From JAJVID01 sp035275345 (GTDB taxonomy: Bacteria; Acidobacteriota; Blastocatellia; RBC074), in assembly GCA_035275345.1 (NCBI GenBank), contig DATEMY010000346.1, positions 1-46,028 of the forward strand: a DNA stretch of 46,028 nt, written 5' to 3'. Positions 27,288 to 38,881 of this stretch are shown here, piece after piece; the first letter of the stretch is position 1, and each line of letters starts with the position of its first letter. The position numbers and the translations under genes were made by a program. The notes below the pieces were generated by a model. That model ran no database searches. It was given only the letters and a program-made list of their open reading frames with translations, and was not told the DNA's origin.

Positions 27288-27309
27288 ACTGAATGAACGC
27301 TCATTCAGT
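27288..27309. promoter_or_regulatory. FadR-type operator
   Basis: ACTGAATGA, 4 bases, TCATTCAGT: perfect 9-bp half-sites. TGAATGA-N4-TCATTCA matches the half-sites described for Bacillus subtilis FadR. The site starts 4 bases after the -10 box of the fadR promoter, and the fadR start codon is 22 bases further on. I saw no second copy upstream of fadN, fadA or fadE. Confidence 0.8.
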
Positions 27310-27330
27310 TCGCTTTTAGTAGATTTTCCA

Positions 27331-27961
27331 ATGCAGACAAAACGTAAAAACACTGCTCAAGCAGTTGAGTTGGCTGAAGAGAAATCACGCAACGGGAAAC
27401 ACGAGGCGATCCTGCGCGCGGCGGCTCGTGTCTTCGCGCGGTCGGGATATTTCAACGCGAAAGTTTCCGACGTGGCGCGGACAGCGGGCGTGGCGGACGG
27501 GACGGTCTATCTTTATTTCAAAAACAAGGATGATCTACTGACTTCAATTTTCGGTTGGGCGATGGGCGAATTCATCAGTAGGGCAAAGTCCGAACTGGCC
27601 GAAATAGAAGACCCGCGCGAAAAGCTGCGCCGGTTTGCGCATCTCCATTTTATGTTCCTCGAACGGGAGCGCGACATCGCCATCGTCTTTCAGATTGAGT
27701 TGCGCCATTCAACCAAGTTCATGGAGCAGTTTTCGACAACTTATCTGGCGCAATATCTGCAGATGCTGCGTGAGATTATCGAAGAAGGACAGCGGCGCGG
27801 GATTTTCAGAAAACAGATCAACTCGAAGGTCGTGGCCAAATTTCTGTTCGGCGCGCTGGATGAGATGGCGACCAATTGGGTGTTGAGCCGAAAAAATCAT
27901 AGTTTGACGGCGATGGTCGACCCTGTACTGGAAATATTTCTGAACGGAGTGGGTGAAGACA

Positions 27962-27969
<8 letters not shown>
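27331..27969 (+). CDS. fadR: TetR-family fatty-acid degradation repressor FadR
   Basis: 212 residues. The DNA-binding helix-turn-helix lies in residues ~24-66, AARVFARSGYFNAKVSDVAR then AGVADGTVYLYFKNKDDLL; the second part is nearly the form in Bacillus subtilis FadR (YsiA), and the rest (FMFLERERDIAIVFQIELRHS) also resembles it. Ligand in the Bacillus protein is long-chain acyl-CoA, which releases DNA. It overlaps the acyl-CoA ligase gene by 8 bases. A perfect FadR-like operator precedes it, so it probably represses itself and the genes that follow. No proof that it controls fadN-fadA-fadE. Confidence 0.88.
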
Positions 27970-29830
<1,861 letters not shown>

Positions 29831-29945
29831 ATGCGGAATGCGGAATGCGGAATGCGGATTTGGCGGGTTACGGTATCGCGCGCGTAAGCAAGCGATTGTT
29901 TACGCAATGCGCCAATCCAAATCCTCAATCCTCAATCCGCAATCC
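29831..29945. repeat. Heptamer arrays and hairpin core between fadD and the FNR-like gene
   Basis: Four ATGCGGA units (29831-29858) begin right at the fadD stop. They are followed by a core (GGTATCGCGCGCGTAAGCAAGC) shared with the 27139-27252 palindrome, a short stem GCGTAA/TTACGC, and then AATCCTCAATCCTCAATCCG heptamers (29920-29940). It resembles a decayed or asymmetric member of the same element family. Confidence 0.7.
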
Positions 29946-29962
29946 ATAACCCACAATCACTA

Positions 29963-30655
29963 ATGTTTCCAATCAATTTAAACATCACCCGCGTCAACAA
30001 ACACACACACACAGTCTGGAGTTTTTTCATGATCCCGCAAAACTGCCCTCGCCCTGATTTCAAGGCCGGCCAGGTGGCGGTCCTGAATATTAACAACTGC
30101 GCTGACGCCTATATGGCCTTTGCCTCAGCGCCGGAAGAGGATGAGTTTGAGTTCCTGGTCAAAAATAACCCGGAATCGCTCAAGGGGGCGCCGACGCTCT
30201 TCAGTTCGCAGACCGACAATCAGATCGTTTTGAAAAATATAGTTGGGCGTGGCTTCCCCATCGAAGATTACGATGATCACGATATGGTCTTCGTGGCGAT
30301 GGGAACCGGACTCGCGCCGCTGCGTTCGACGCTGCGCCATTTATTGCGTTCGCGCAACGATTACGGACGCCTTGTGGTGCTTTACGGCGCCCGCACGATT
30401 GATGACTTCTGCTTCGAGCAGGAGATGGTGACCGAATGGCGCGAACGGAATGTCGAACTGCGCCAGGTGATCAGCCAGCCGAACGGCGATTGGAGCGGCC
30501 CGACAGGTTATGTGCAGAGCCTGCTCGACAATATCGTGCCCGAATTGCGAAATCCCGTCGCGTTGGTCTGCGGATCGAAGGAGATGATTGACCAGACCCG
30601 CTTGCGGTTGCTCAACCTGGGCTTCGCGCCGGAAAAGATTTTGACGAATTACTGA
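29963..30655 (+). CDS. FNR-like NAD(P)-binding flavoreductase, short form
   Basis: 230 residues. A ferredoxin-NADP reductase-type FAD-binding barrel is suggested by the first ~95 residues (VNKHTHTVWSFFMIPQN, KAGQVAVLNI); keeping the upstream ATG at 29963 preserves its first strand, although its SD is weak. The usual RxYS flavin motif is replaced by YMAFASAP. The NAD(P)-binding half has FVAMGTGLAPLRS (~108-120), VLYGARTIDD and CGSKEMIDQTRLRLLNLGF. No 2Fe-2S cysteines. It may transfer electrons with acyl-CoA dehydrogenase or another partner; this is inference from its place between fadD and fadN. A short CA-dinucleotide run (about 29999-30013) encodes HTHT. Confidence 0.6.
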   Translation: MFPINLNITRVNKHTHTVWSFFMIPQNCPRPDFKAGQVAVLNINNCADAYMAFASAPEEDEFEFLVKNNPESLKGAPTLFSSQTDNQIVLKNIVGRGFPIEDYDDHDMVFVAMGTGLAPLRSTLRHLLRSRNDYGRLVVLYGARTIDDFCFEQEMVTEWRERNVELRQVISQPNGDWSGPTGYVQSLLDNIVPELRNPVALVCGSKEMIDQTRLRLLNLGFAPEKILTNY

Positions 30656-30690
30656 GGAGTCGTTCATATCGTGAGCGACGCTCTTAAACC

Positions 30691-30800
30691 ATGAAAGTCG
30701 GCAGCTGGCGTAGCTCAACCTGCCGAGGTTGCGCGGCTTTCTCAACTCGTCCCATGCCGAAGCAACGCAACCTCGGCAGGTTGCGCTACTTTTTAGGAGG
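30691..30800. repeat. Dispersed hairpin element, copy 2 (24-bp arms)
   Basis: Arms 30710-30733 and 30766-30789 pair in 23 of 24 positions around a 32-base loop; sequence matches copy 1 (22168-22278) except for scattered changes, including a compensatory pair. It ends 11 bases upstream of the fadN start and its SD (AGGAGGAG). Both copies can be read as a small frame with FSTRPMPKQRNL; I treat that as coincidental to the repeat. Confidence 0.9.
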
Positions 30801-30811
30801 AGACTTCAAGT

Positions 30812-33202
30812 ATGCAGATCAAGAAGGCCGCGGTCTTGGGCGCGGGTGTAATGGGCGCGCAGATCGCCGCGCATCTGGCTAACGCGGGCATTCCATGTTT
30901 GTTGCTCGACATTGTCCCCCGGGAGCTAACGCCTGAAGAGCAGAAGGCGGGGTTGACGATCGAACGCGCGGCCGTACGGAATCGCATCGCGCAAGCCGGT
31001 CTCGACGCTGCGAAGAAGGCCAAGCCAGCCGCGTTCTTTTCACCCGAAATCGCCGGGCTTATTTCGGTCGGTAATTTCGAGGACGATCTGCCGAAGCTGA
31101 AGACCTGCGATTGGGTGATCGAGGCGATTGTCGAGAACTTGGAAATCAAACGCGCGCTCTACGAGCGCATCGAGCCACATCTGGGCGCCGAGGCGATCGT
31201 TACGTCAAACACTTCCGGAATTCCGCTCAGCAGCCTCGCCGAGGGGCGTTCCGACAACTTTCGCCGGCGGTTCCTGGGCACACACTTTTTCAATCCGCCG
31301 CGTTATCTTCATCTGCTTGAAATCATCACCACGCCCGAAACCGACGCCGAGGCGGCGAGTTTCATCGCCGATTTCTGCGACCGGACTCTGGGCAAGGGCA
31401 TCGTTCACGCGAAAGACACGCCGGGATTCATCGCCAATCGCATCGGCAACTTCGCCATGCTCGACGCGATCAAGGTTATGCTCGAAAGCGGTTACACGAC
31501 CGAAGAGATTGACGCGTTGACCGGGACTGTCGTCGGACATGCGAAGAGCGCCTCGTTCCGCACGCTCGACATCGTAGGTTTGGACACCGCCGTTCACGTC
31601 GCAAAGAACCTCTACGCCAGTTTGCCGAGCGATGAGAAGCGCGAGACATTCGCGCTGCCGGACGTTTTGCAGAAGATGGTTGATCGCAAGCTGCTCGGCG
31701 ACAAGACCAAAGGCGGATTTTTCCGCAAAGTAGGCGACGAGATTCAGACGCTCGACCTGGCCACGCTCGAATACCGCGAGCGCCAGAAGCCCAAATTCGC
31801 TTCGCTCGAAACGGCCAAGAATATGGACAAGCTCGAAGACCGGTTGAAGGCATTGATCTACGCCAAAGACCGCGCGGGTGAATTCCTCTGGCGCGCGACC
31901 TCGGAGGCGATGGTCTACGCCGCCAATCGCATCCCCGAAATCGCCGACAACCTCGTCGAGATTGACAACGCGATGAAGTGGGGATTCGCGCACGATCTCG
32001 GCGTTTTTGAAACCTGGGATGTGATCGGCGTCGAGCAGTCGGTCGCCAGGATGCGCGAAGAAGGACGAGCCATTCCCGCCAACGTCGAGAAGATGCTGGC
32101 CGCCGGAGCCAAGAGCTTTTACAAAACCGAAAACGGGACTCGACTCTATTTCGATTTCGGAAGTGGCGAATACAAGCCCGCGCCCAAGGCGGTGGGCGTG
32201 ACGATTCTCAAATCGCTTAAAGACCAGAACAAGGTTATCAAGAAGAACACAGGCGCGAGCTTGATCGACTTGGGAGACGGGGTCGCCTGCGTTGAGTTCC
32301 ATGCGAAGATGAACGCGCTCGGTCAGGATCAGATCGGGATGATCCAGCACGCGATCAAGGAAGTCGAGAAGAATTTCGTCGGGCTGGTCATCGGCAACCA
32401 GGGCGAGAATTTTTCGGCCGGCGCGAACATTATGATGATCCTTCTCGCGGCGCAGGAAGGCGAGTGGGACGAGCTGGCGATGGCGGTGAAACAATTTCAG
32501 AACACGACGATGAGCCTGCGCTATTCGTCGAAGCCGGTGGTCGTCGCGCCGCATCACCTGACGCTCGGCGGCGGGTGCGAAATGGTATTGCACTCCGACC
32601 GCGCAGTCGGCGCGGCCGAAACCTACATCGGCCTGGTCGAGGTCGGCGTCGGTCTGATCCCCGGCGGCGGCGGCACGAAGGAGATGGCCGTTCGCGCGGC
32701 TGAGATAGCCGAATCAACGCCCGGCGCCGATCATTTCGAGATTCTCAAACACAACTTCGAGATGACCGCAATGGCCAAGGTCGCCACGAGCGCCGTCGAA
32801 GCGAAGAACTGGGGAATAATGCGCCGCCAGGACCGTGTCGTGATGAACGACAAGCGCGTCATCGAAGAAGCCAAGCAGACTGTCTTACAGCTCGCGCGCG
32901 AAGGCTATGCGCCGCCGCAGCCGAAGCAGGAGGTCCTCGCGCTCGGCGAGGCCGCGTTGACGAAGTTCAAGCTCGGAATGCATATGATGAAACGCGGCGG
33001 CTATATCTCGGACCACGACGCGCTGATCGGTTTGAAGATCGCCACTGTCATGACGGGCGGCGCTCTGACGCGACCGACGCGAGTCTCAGAACAGTACCTG
33101 CTCGATCTGGAGCGCGAAGCCTTTGTCAGCCTGTGCGGGACGAAGGCTACGCAGGAGCGAATCGCGCATATGCTTAAAACGGGCAAGCCGCTGCGGAATT
33201 AG
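30812..33202 (+). CDS. fadN: Fused 3-hydroxyacyl-CoA dehydrogenase/enoyl-CoA hydratase, FadN type
   Basis: 796 residues, close to the 789 of Bacillus subtilis FadN. The NAD-binding domain comes first (GAGVMGAQIAAHLANAG, ~10-27), followed by the 3-hydroxyacyl-CoA dehydrogenase C-terminal part with RRFLGTHFFNPPRY and TPGFIANRIG. The crotonase half is C-terminal (NALGQDQIGMIQ, GNQGENFSAGANI, VGVGLIPGGGGTKEMA). The dehydrogenase-hydratase order is the reverse of E. coli FadB and that of FadN. It carries out the second and third steps of beta-oxidation. AGGAGGAG upstream supports the ATG. The next gene starts 43 bases on; fadA and fadE follow, as in the Bacillus fadNAE operon. Confidence 0.93.
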   Translation: MQIKKAAVLGAGVMGAQIAAHLANAGIPCLLLDIVPRELTPEEQKAGLTIERAAVRNRIAQAGLDAAKKAKPAAFFSPEIAGLISVGNFEDDLPKLKTCDWVIEAIVENLEIKRALYERIEPHLGAEAIVTSNTSGIPLSSLAEGRSDNFRRRFLGTHFFNPPRYLHLLEIITTPETDAEAASFIADFCDRTLGKGIVHAKDTPGFIANRIGNFAMLDAIKVMLESGYTTEEIDALTGTVVGHAKSASFRTLDIVGLDTAVHVAKNLYASLPSDEKRETFALPDVLQKMVDRKLLGDKTKGGFFRKVGDEIQTLDLATLEYRERQKPKFASLETAKNMDKLEDRLKALIYAKDRAGEFLWRATSEAMVYAANRIPEIADNLVEIDNAMKWGFAHDLGVFETWDVIGVEQSVARMREEGRAIPANVEKMLAAGAKSFYKTENGTRLYFDFGSGEYKPAPKAVGVTILKSLKDQNKVIKKNTGASLIDLGDGVACVEFHAKMNALGQDQIGMIQHAIKEVEKNFVGLVIGNQGENFSAGANIMMILLAAQEGEWDELAMAVKQFQNTTMSLRYSSKPVVVAPHHLTLGGGCEMVLHSDRAVGAAETYIGLVEVGVGLIPGGGGTKEMAVRAAEIAESTPGADHFEILKHNFEMTAMAKVATSAVEAKNWGIMRRQDRVVMNDKRVIEEAKQTVLQLAREGYAPPQPKQEVLALGEAALTKFKLGMHMMKRGGYISDHDALIGLKIATVMTGGALTRPTRVSEQYLLDLEREAFVSLCGTKATQERIAHMLKTGKPLRN

Positions 33203-33245
33203 CAAGTTGTAGATATAGCGCCGCTCGATGTTAGTGGAGGTCGTT

Positions 33246-33875
33246 ATGGCGACAGCGCAGAGACACATCATTTCTGAATCAAGACCGTATCAATGGACGC
33301 GCGAAGAGTATTACAAAATGGACGAGTTTGGTTTCTTCGATGACAAGCGCGTCGAATTGATCGAAGGTGAGGTGATAGAAATGAGTCCGATAAACAGCCC
33401 GCATGCTACTTCGGTCACATTGTCGGGCGAGGTTCTTCGCGAAATCTTCGGGAAAGGTTGGGTAGTCCGTGAGGAAAAACCGCTCAGCTTTGGTATTAAC
33501 TCCGATCCTGAGCCTGATATAGCTGTTGTCGCGGGGAAAATACGCGATTTCGAGGAGGCTCATCCGTCAACGGCGGCGCTGGTTATCGAGGTCGCCGATT
33601 CATCATTGATATATGACAGAACCCGCAAAGCGACCCTCTACGCCAAAGCCGGAATCGCGGATTATTGGATCTTGAATTTGCAGGACCGGCAGATCGAAGT
33701 TCACCGTCGCCCGATTGCTGACGCCAACGCGGAATTCGGATTCAGCTACGGGGACAAGATGATTTTTAAAGAAGGCGATTCGGTTAAGCCGCTTGCCAAG
33801 CCGAAAGCTTCGATTGAGGTAGCTGATTTGCTGCCGCAGTCAGTTATTAAGTCAAAGGAGAGAGAAAATGCGTGA
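33246..33875 (+). CDS. Uma2-family (DUF820) putative endonuclease
   Basis: 209 residues from the ATG at 33246 with GGAGG 6 bases upstream; an in-frame start 18 bases earlier lacks an SD. The PD-(D/E)xK-type fold of the Uma2 family is indicated by RVELIEGEVIEMSPINSPHA, DPEPDIAVVAG, VIEVADSSLIYDRTRKATLYAKAGIADYWI. The Asp/Glu-x-Lys pattern is not complete in the way of active nucleases, and substrate is unknown. It ends overlapping fadA by 8 bases, so it is translated in the fad operon without obvious relation to fatty acids. Uma2 genes are multicopy and often sit in unrelated operons in some phyla. Confidence 0.75.
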   Translation: MATAQRHIISESRPYQWTREEYYKMDEFGFFDDKRVELIEGEVIEMSPINSPHATSVTLSGEVLREIFGKGWVVREEKPLSFGINSDPEPDIAVVAGKIRDFEEAHPSTAALVIEVADSSLIYDRTRKATLYAKAGIADYWILNLQDRQIEVHRRPIADANAEFGFSYGDKMIFKEGDSVKPLAKPKASIEVADLLPQSVIKSKERENA

Positions 33876-35064
33876 AGCAGTAATCGTCAATGCGCTGCGC
33901 ACCGCAATCGGAAAGGCGCCGCGGGGCTCGCTGAAAGATACGCGGCCCGATGACATGGCCGCCCAGGTGATCAAAGAGTTGATGGCGCGCGCGCCTGAGG
34001 TCAAACCTGAAGAGGTCGAAGACGTGGTCATCGGATGCGCCACGCCCGAAGCCCAGCAGGGCATGAATATGGCTCGCCAGGCCGCGCTGCTCGCCGGATT
34101 GCCCAACTCGTCATCAGCGATCACGATCAACCGTTTCTGCTCGTCGGGCTTGCAGGCCATCGCGCAAGCCGCCGAGCACATCATGTGCGGCTTCTCCGAA
34201 GTGGCCATCGGGGGCGGCGCCGAATCGATGTCGCAACTGCCGATGGGCGGGCATAACCTGTCGCCGAATCCGACGCTGGTTGAAACCTATCCTGACACCT
34301 ATTTGAACATGGGATTGACGGCTGAGAACCTGGCGCGCAAATACGGCGTCACGCGCGAACAAGCCGATGAATTTTCGGTTCGCTCGCATCGCAACGCCGC
34401 CGCCGCGATAGACTCAGGCCGATTCAAAGAGGAGATCGTCCCACTCAACCTCGCGACCCGCGATCTGGAGATGGATGAAAAAGGGCGCGGCAAGATCCGC
34501 GTCATAGAGACTGTGTTTGAGGTCGATGAAGGAGTTCGCCGCGACACTACGATAGAAGGATTGGCGAAGCTCCGCCCGGCTTTCCATGCGAAGGGAACCG
34601 TAACGGCAGGCAATTCGTCGCAGACCTCTGACGGCGCGGCGGCTGCGCTGGTGATGTCTCTCGAACGCGCCGAAGCTCTCGGATTGAAGCCGATGGCTCG
34701 ATTTGTCGCGTTCGCGACCGGAGGCGTCGCGCCCGAAGAGATGGGCATCGGCCCGGTCGTCGCTATTCCGAAGGCGTTGAAGGTCGCCGGCCTGAAGCTT
34801 GAAGACATTGACCTGATCGAACTCAACGAAGCCTTCGCCGCGCAGGCTCTGTCGGTGATCAAAGAGTTAAATCTCGATCTCGAACGCTTGAACGTCAACG
34901 GCGGCGCGGTCGCGCTCGGCCACCCGCTCGGTTGCACGGGAGCGAAACTGACGGCCACGCTGCTTTACGAAATGAAGCGCCGCAAGTCTCGCTACGGAAT
35001 GGTCACCATGTGCGTCGGCGGGGGAATGGGCGCAGCGGGCATTTTCGAGAATTTAATGAGATAA
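33868..35064 (+). CDS. fadA: Acetyl-CoA acyltransferase (thiolase) FadA
   Basis: 398 residues with the thiolase active site complete: C91 in NRFCSSGLQ, H352 in LGHPLGCTG and C382 in MCVGGGMGAA. Third-step thiolytic enzyme of beta-oxidation, releasing acetyl-CoA. AAAGGAGAG before the ATG. It overlaps the Uma2 gene by 8 bases and is followed after ~210 bases by fadE; between them is a hairpin element (35111-35205). Confidence 0.93.
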   Translation: MREAVIVNALRTAIGKAPRGSLKDTRPDDMAAQVIKELMARAPEVKPEEVEDVVIGCATPEAQQGMNMARQAALLAGLPNSSSAITINRFCSSGLQAIAQAAEHIMCGFSEVAIGGGAESMSQLPMGGHNLSPNPTLVETYPDTYLNMGLTAENLARKYGVTREQADEFSVRSHRNAAAAIDSGRFKEEIVPLNLATRDLEMDEKGRGKIRVIETVFEVDEGVRRDTTIEGLAKLRPAFHAKGTVTAGNSSQTSDGAAAALVMSLERAEALGLKPMARFVAFATGGVAPEEMGIGPVVAIPKALKVAGLKLEDIDLIELNEAFAAQALSVIKELNLDLERLNVNGGAVALGHPLGCTGAKLTATLLYEMKRRKSRYGMVTMCVGGGMGAAGIFENLMR

Positions 35065-35110
35065 CCTTGAAAGCGCAATGACAATGAACCGGCGTTTTGA
35101 AAAAGCATTT

Positions 35111-35205
35111 TGAGAATACGGAACAAACGGAAATAACGGAACAGACGGAAAGTTTTCTGTCTTTTTTCCGCCCGTTCCGTTATTTCCGATTGTTCCGTAT
35201 TCTCA
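35111..35205. repeat. GGAA-rich hairpin element, copy A
   Basis: Arms 35111-35151 and 35165-35205 match in about 38 of 41 positions around a 13-base loop. Each arm consists of ACGGAACAAACGGAA- and AAATAACGGAACAGACGGAA-like repeats, and the same module occurs at 44621-44728. Not likely to code, although the left arm reads as a TEQTEITEQ-type peptide. It separates fadA from fadE. Confidence 0.9.
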
Positions 35206-35273
35206 CTTCGCATTCCAGGCATAGTGATCAAACGCCGCTGCGTCTGCGTTTCCAATAATGAAAGGATAGAGTT

Positions 35274-37055
<1,782 letters not shown>

Positions 37056-37070
37056 CCCCACTGCGGAATC

Positions 37071-37107
37071 GGCTCCAGGCGCCTGGCCATTCTTCGCGCC
37101 TGGAGCC
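37071..37107 (+). terminator. Terminator-like hairpin after fadE
   Basis: Perfect 12-bp stem GGCTCCAGGCGC/GCGCCTGGAGCC (37071-37082, 37096-37107), loop 13 bases, followed by ATTTGATTT. Position 16 bases after the fadE stop supports termination of the fad operon. Confidence 0.65.
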
Positions 37108-37150
37108 ATTTGATTTGAACGCCTGCGCCATTCTTATCTCACTTTCAACT

Positions 37151-37642
37151 ATGAAAATCACATGGGATGACTTGACCGTAAACTTCGAGGATTTCCAATC
37201 CGAAGATTTGCTTGAAGATTGGCGATGGTTGATCGGCGACTCAGCCCAACCGATTTTGATTTCATCGATTGGAGACGCGTTTCTTCAGGACGAGACCGGC
37301 AAAATATTTTGGCTTGAAACTGGAGTGGGAGTCATTACCGAAGTTGCGCCGTCATTCGAAGCTTTCAAGACTGAGTTGAATGATCAAGAGAAAGTCTCCG
37401 AATGGTTTCTTGTTCCGATCATCGCAGAGCTGAAAGCTCTCAATATTTTGCTCGAAAGAGGACAGTGTTACAGCTACAAACAACCGCCCATACTAAGTGG
37501 CGAATATGAAGCTTCGAATTTTGAGCCTGCAAATTTATCTGTTCATTTCTCAATTTCAGGACAGATCTGCTTGCAAGTAAAGGATTTACCTGCCGGAACT
37601 GAAGTAGGAAGCGTCACATTAAAGGATCAACCAGATCAGTAA
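37151..37642 (+). CDS. DUF1851 (Tdi1-like) protein
   Basis: 163 residues from the ATG at 37151 (the preceding in-frame ATG at 37115 lies just after the hairpin with no better SD). The first ~85 residues, ITWDDLTVNFEDFQSEDLLE then SSIGDAFLQDETGKIFWLETGVG, resemble the DUF1851/T6SS-immunity Tdi1-like family, often cytoplasmic and found near type VI or other polymorphic toxins. The last ~70 residues are beta-rich. No toxin gene is near. Codon use and AT content differ somewhat from the neighbours, a mild sign of transfer. Stop codon abuts the next start. Confidence 0.55.
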   Translation: MKITWDDLTVNFEDFQSEDLLEDWRWLIGDSAQPILISSIGDAFLQDETGKIFWLETGVGVITEVAPSFEAFKTELNDQEKVSEWFLVPIIAELKALNILLERGQCYSYKQPPILSGEYEASNFEPANLSVHFSISGQICLQVKDLPAGTEVGSVTLKDQPDQ

Positions 37643-38488
37643 ATGGAACAAGGAAGAAAACATCCAATCATTGACGCATGGGCGCAACCTGCGCTCGCGG
37701 ACTCTCTTAAAAAACTGCCTGAAGTCGTGAGGCTCTTCAAACAGTCCGGCTCATCGCATTTGCTCGAAACCGGTTTGAACTCTGAACAGATCGTCGAAGC
37801 GATGGATCGGGCGGGCGTTCAAACGCTGATGCTTTCGGCATGGCATCGACCTGGCCAGTGGGTTTTTCATAACGACCAGATCGCGGAAATGACGCGGCAA
37901 TTTCCGGACCGTTTCGCCGGCGTCGCCGCGGTCAATCTAGAGAAACCCGTCGAGGCCGTACGCGAATTGGAGCGCGCGGTGAAAGAACTCGGCTTCAAAG
38001 CGATGCGCGTCGTGCCGTGGCTGTGGAATCGCCCGCCGAACGACAAATTCTACTTTCCGCTATATGTCAAATGCATCGAACTGGACATCCCGTTCTGCAC
38101 GCAGGTCGGTCACACCGGACCATTGATGCCTTCAGAAACGGGCCGGCCTGTGCCTTATCTCGACGAGGTTGCGCTGACCTTCCCGGAATTGAAGATCGTG
38201 GCCGGGCACATCGGCTTTCCTTGGACGGATGAGATGATTGGCGTGGCGTGGAAGCACGAGAATGTTTATATTGACACTTCGGCCTATCTGCCGCGTTACT
38301 ATCCGCCACAGCTGATCCATTATTTGAAAACTTACGGCAAAGAAAAGGTGCTGTTCGGAACAAATTTCCCGCAGCTTTCACTCGAAAAATGCGTTCAACA
38401 GGTCGAAGATCTGGGACTGTCGGATGACGTAACGGCCAGGTTTCTGTTTCAGAACGCGCGCCGAGTTTTCAATCTGGCGGAGGAATGA
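37643..38488 (+). CDS. Amidohydrolase-2 family protein with altered metal site
   Basis: 281 residues in the TIM-barrel fold of amidohydrolase family 2 (GVQTLMLSAW, KELGFKAMRVVPWLWNRPP, ELDIPFCTQVGHTGP, ELKIVAGHIGFPW, NVYIDTSAYLPR, KEKVLFGTNFPQLSLEK). The HxH motif usually found at the N-terminal strand is replaced by D11-AWAQ15 in IIDAWAQP, and the Asp of the usual FGSDxP is N in FGTNFP, so the classic metal site is incomplete. Such IDAWAQ members exist in other bacteria; they may be catalytic in another way or be binding proteins. It starts directly after the DUF1851 stop with no space. Confidence 0.75.
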   Translation: MEQGRKHPIIDAWAQPALADSLKKLPEVVRLFKQSGSSHLLETGLNSEQIVEAMDRAGVQTLMLSAWHRPGQWVFHNDQIAEMTRQFPDRFAGVAAVNLEKPVEAVRELERAVKELGFKAMRVVPWLWNRPPNDKFYFPLYVKCIELDIPFCTQVGHTGPLMPSETGRPVPYLDEVALTFPELKIVAGHIGFPWTDEMIGVAWKHENVYIDTSAYLPRYYPPQLIHYLKTYGKEKVLFGTNFPQLSLEKCVQQVEDLGLSDDVTARFLFQNARRVFNLAEE

Positions 38489-38491
38489 AAG

Positions 38492-38881
38492 ATGCTGCAA
38501 GCTGACGCCGTTCAATTTGATTTTTCATTTTATCAACCCACACTTGGTGAATTCGTGTCCGTTGTTTCGTTGTGGTGGCTGATCGGACTAACTCTGATTG
38601 TCGTCGGCGCATACGGGCTAAATCGAAGTAAAACGAGGTGGGTCGAACTATTAGCATTGGTGACGTTGATGCTCGGGTTTGGCGTCTGCATCTTGTTGGG
38701 GTGGTCTTTCACTCCTATCAACCGTCATCGCCTATACGTTTGGACGGACGACCGCTCCATCAACTACTGGACTGATATATGTCTTGCCCTGATGATTTGG
38801 GGAACATCTCTTCTGGTTTATGGGGTTGGCGGAAAGATCGGGAAACGCGGCGTTAAACGTAGAGAACAAAATGCGAATTGA
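38492..38881 (+). CDS. Small three-segment membrane protein, function unknown
   Basis: 129 residues with hydrophobic stretches at ~27-45 (SLWWLIGLTLIVVGAYGL), ~52-70 (LLALVTLMLGFGVCILLGW) and ~92-112 (ICLALMIWGTSLLVYGVGG), ending with a basic tail (GKRGVKRREQNAN). No family recognised. It begins 3 bases after the amidohydrolase gene and overlaps the next gene by 11 bases, so it is probably cotranscribed. Confidence 0.5.
   Translation: MLQADAVQFDFSFYQPTLGEFVSVVSLWWLIGLTLIVVGAYGLNRSKTRWVELLALVTLMLGFGVCILLGWSFTPINRHRLYVWTDDRSINYWTDICLALMIWGTSLLVYGVGGKIGKRGVKRREQNAN

Noticed and set aside
31205..32593. A 462-codon minus-strand frame opposite fadN
   Set aside because: Antisense to a clear FadN protein; no protein family and no SD.
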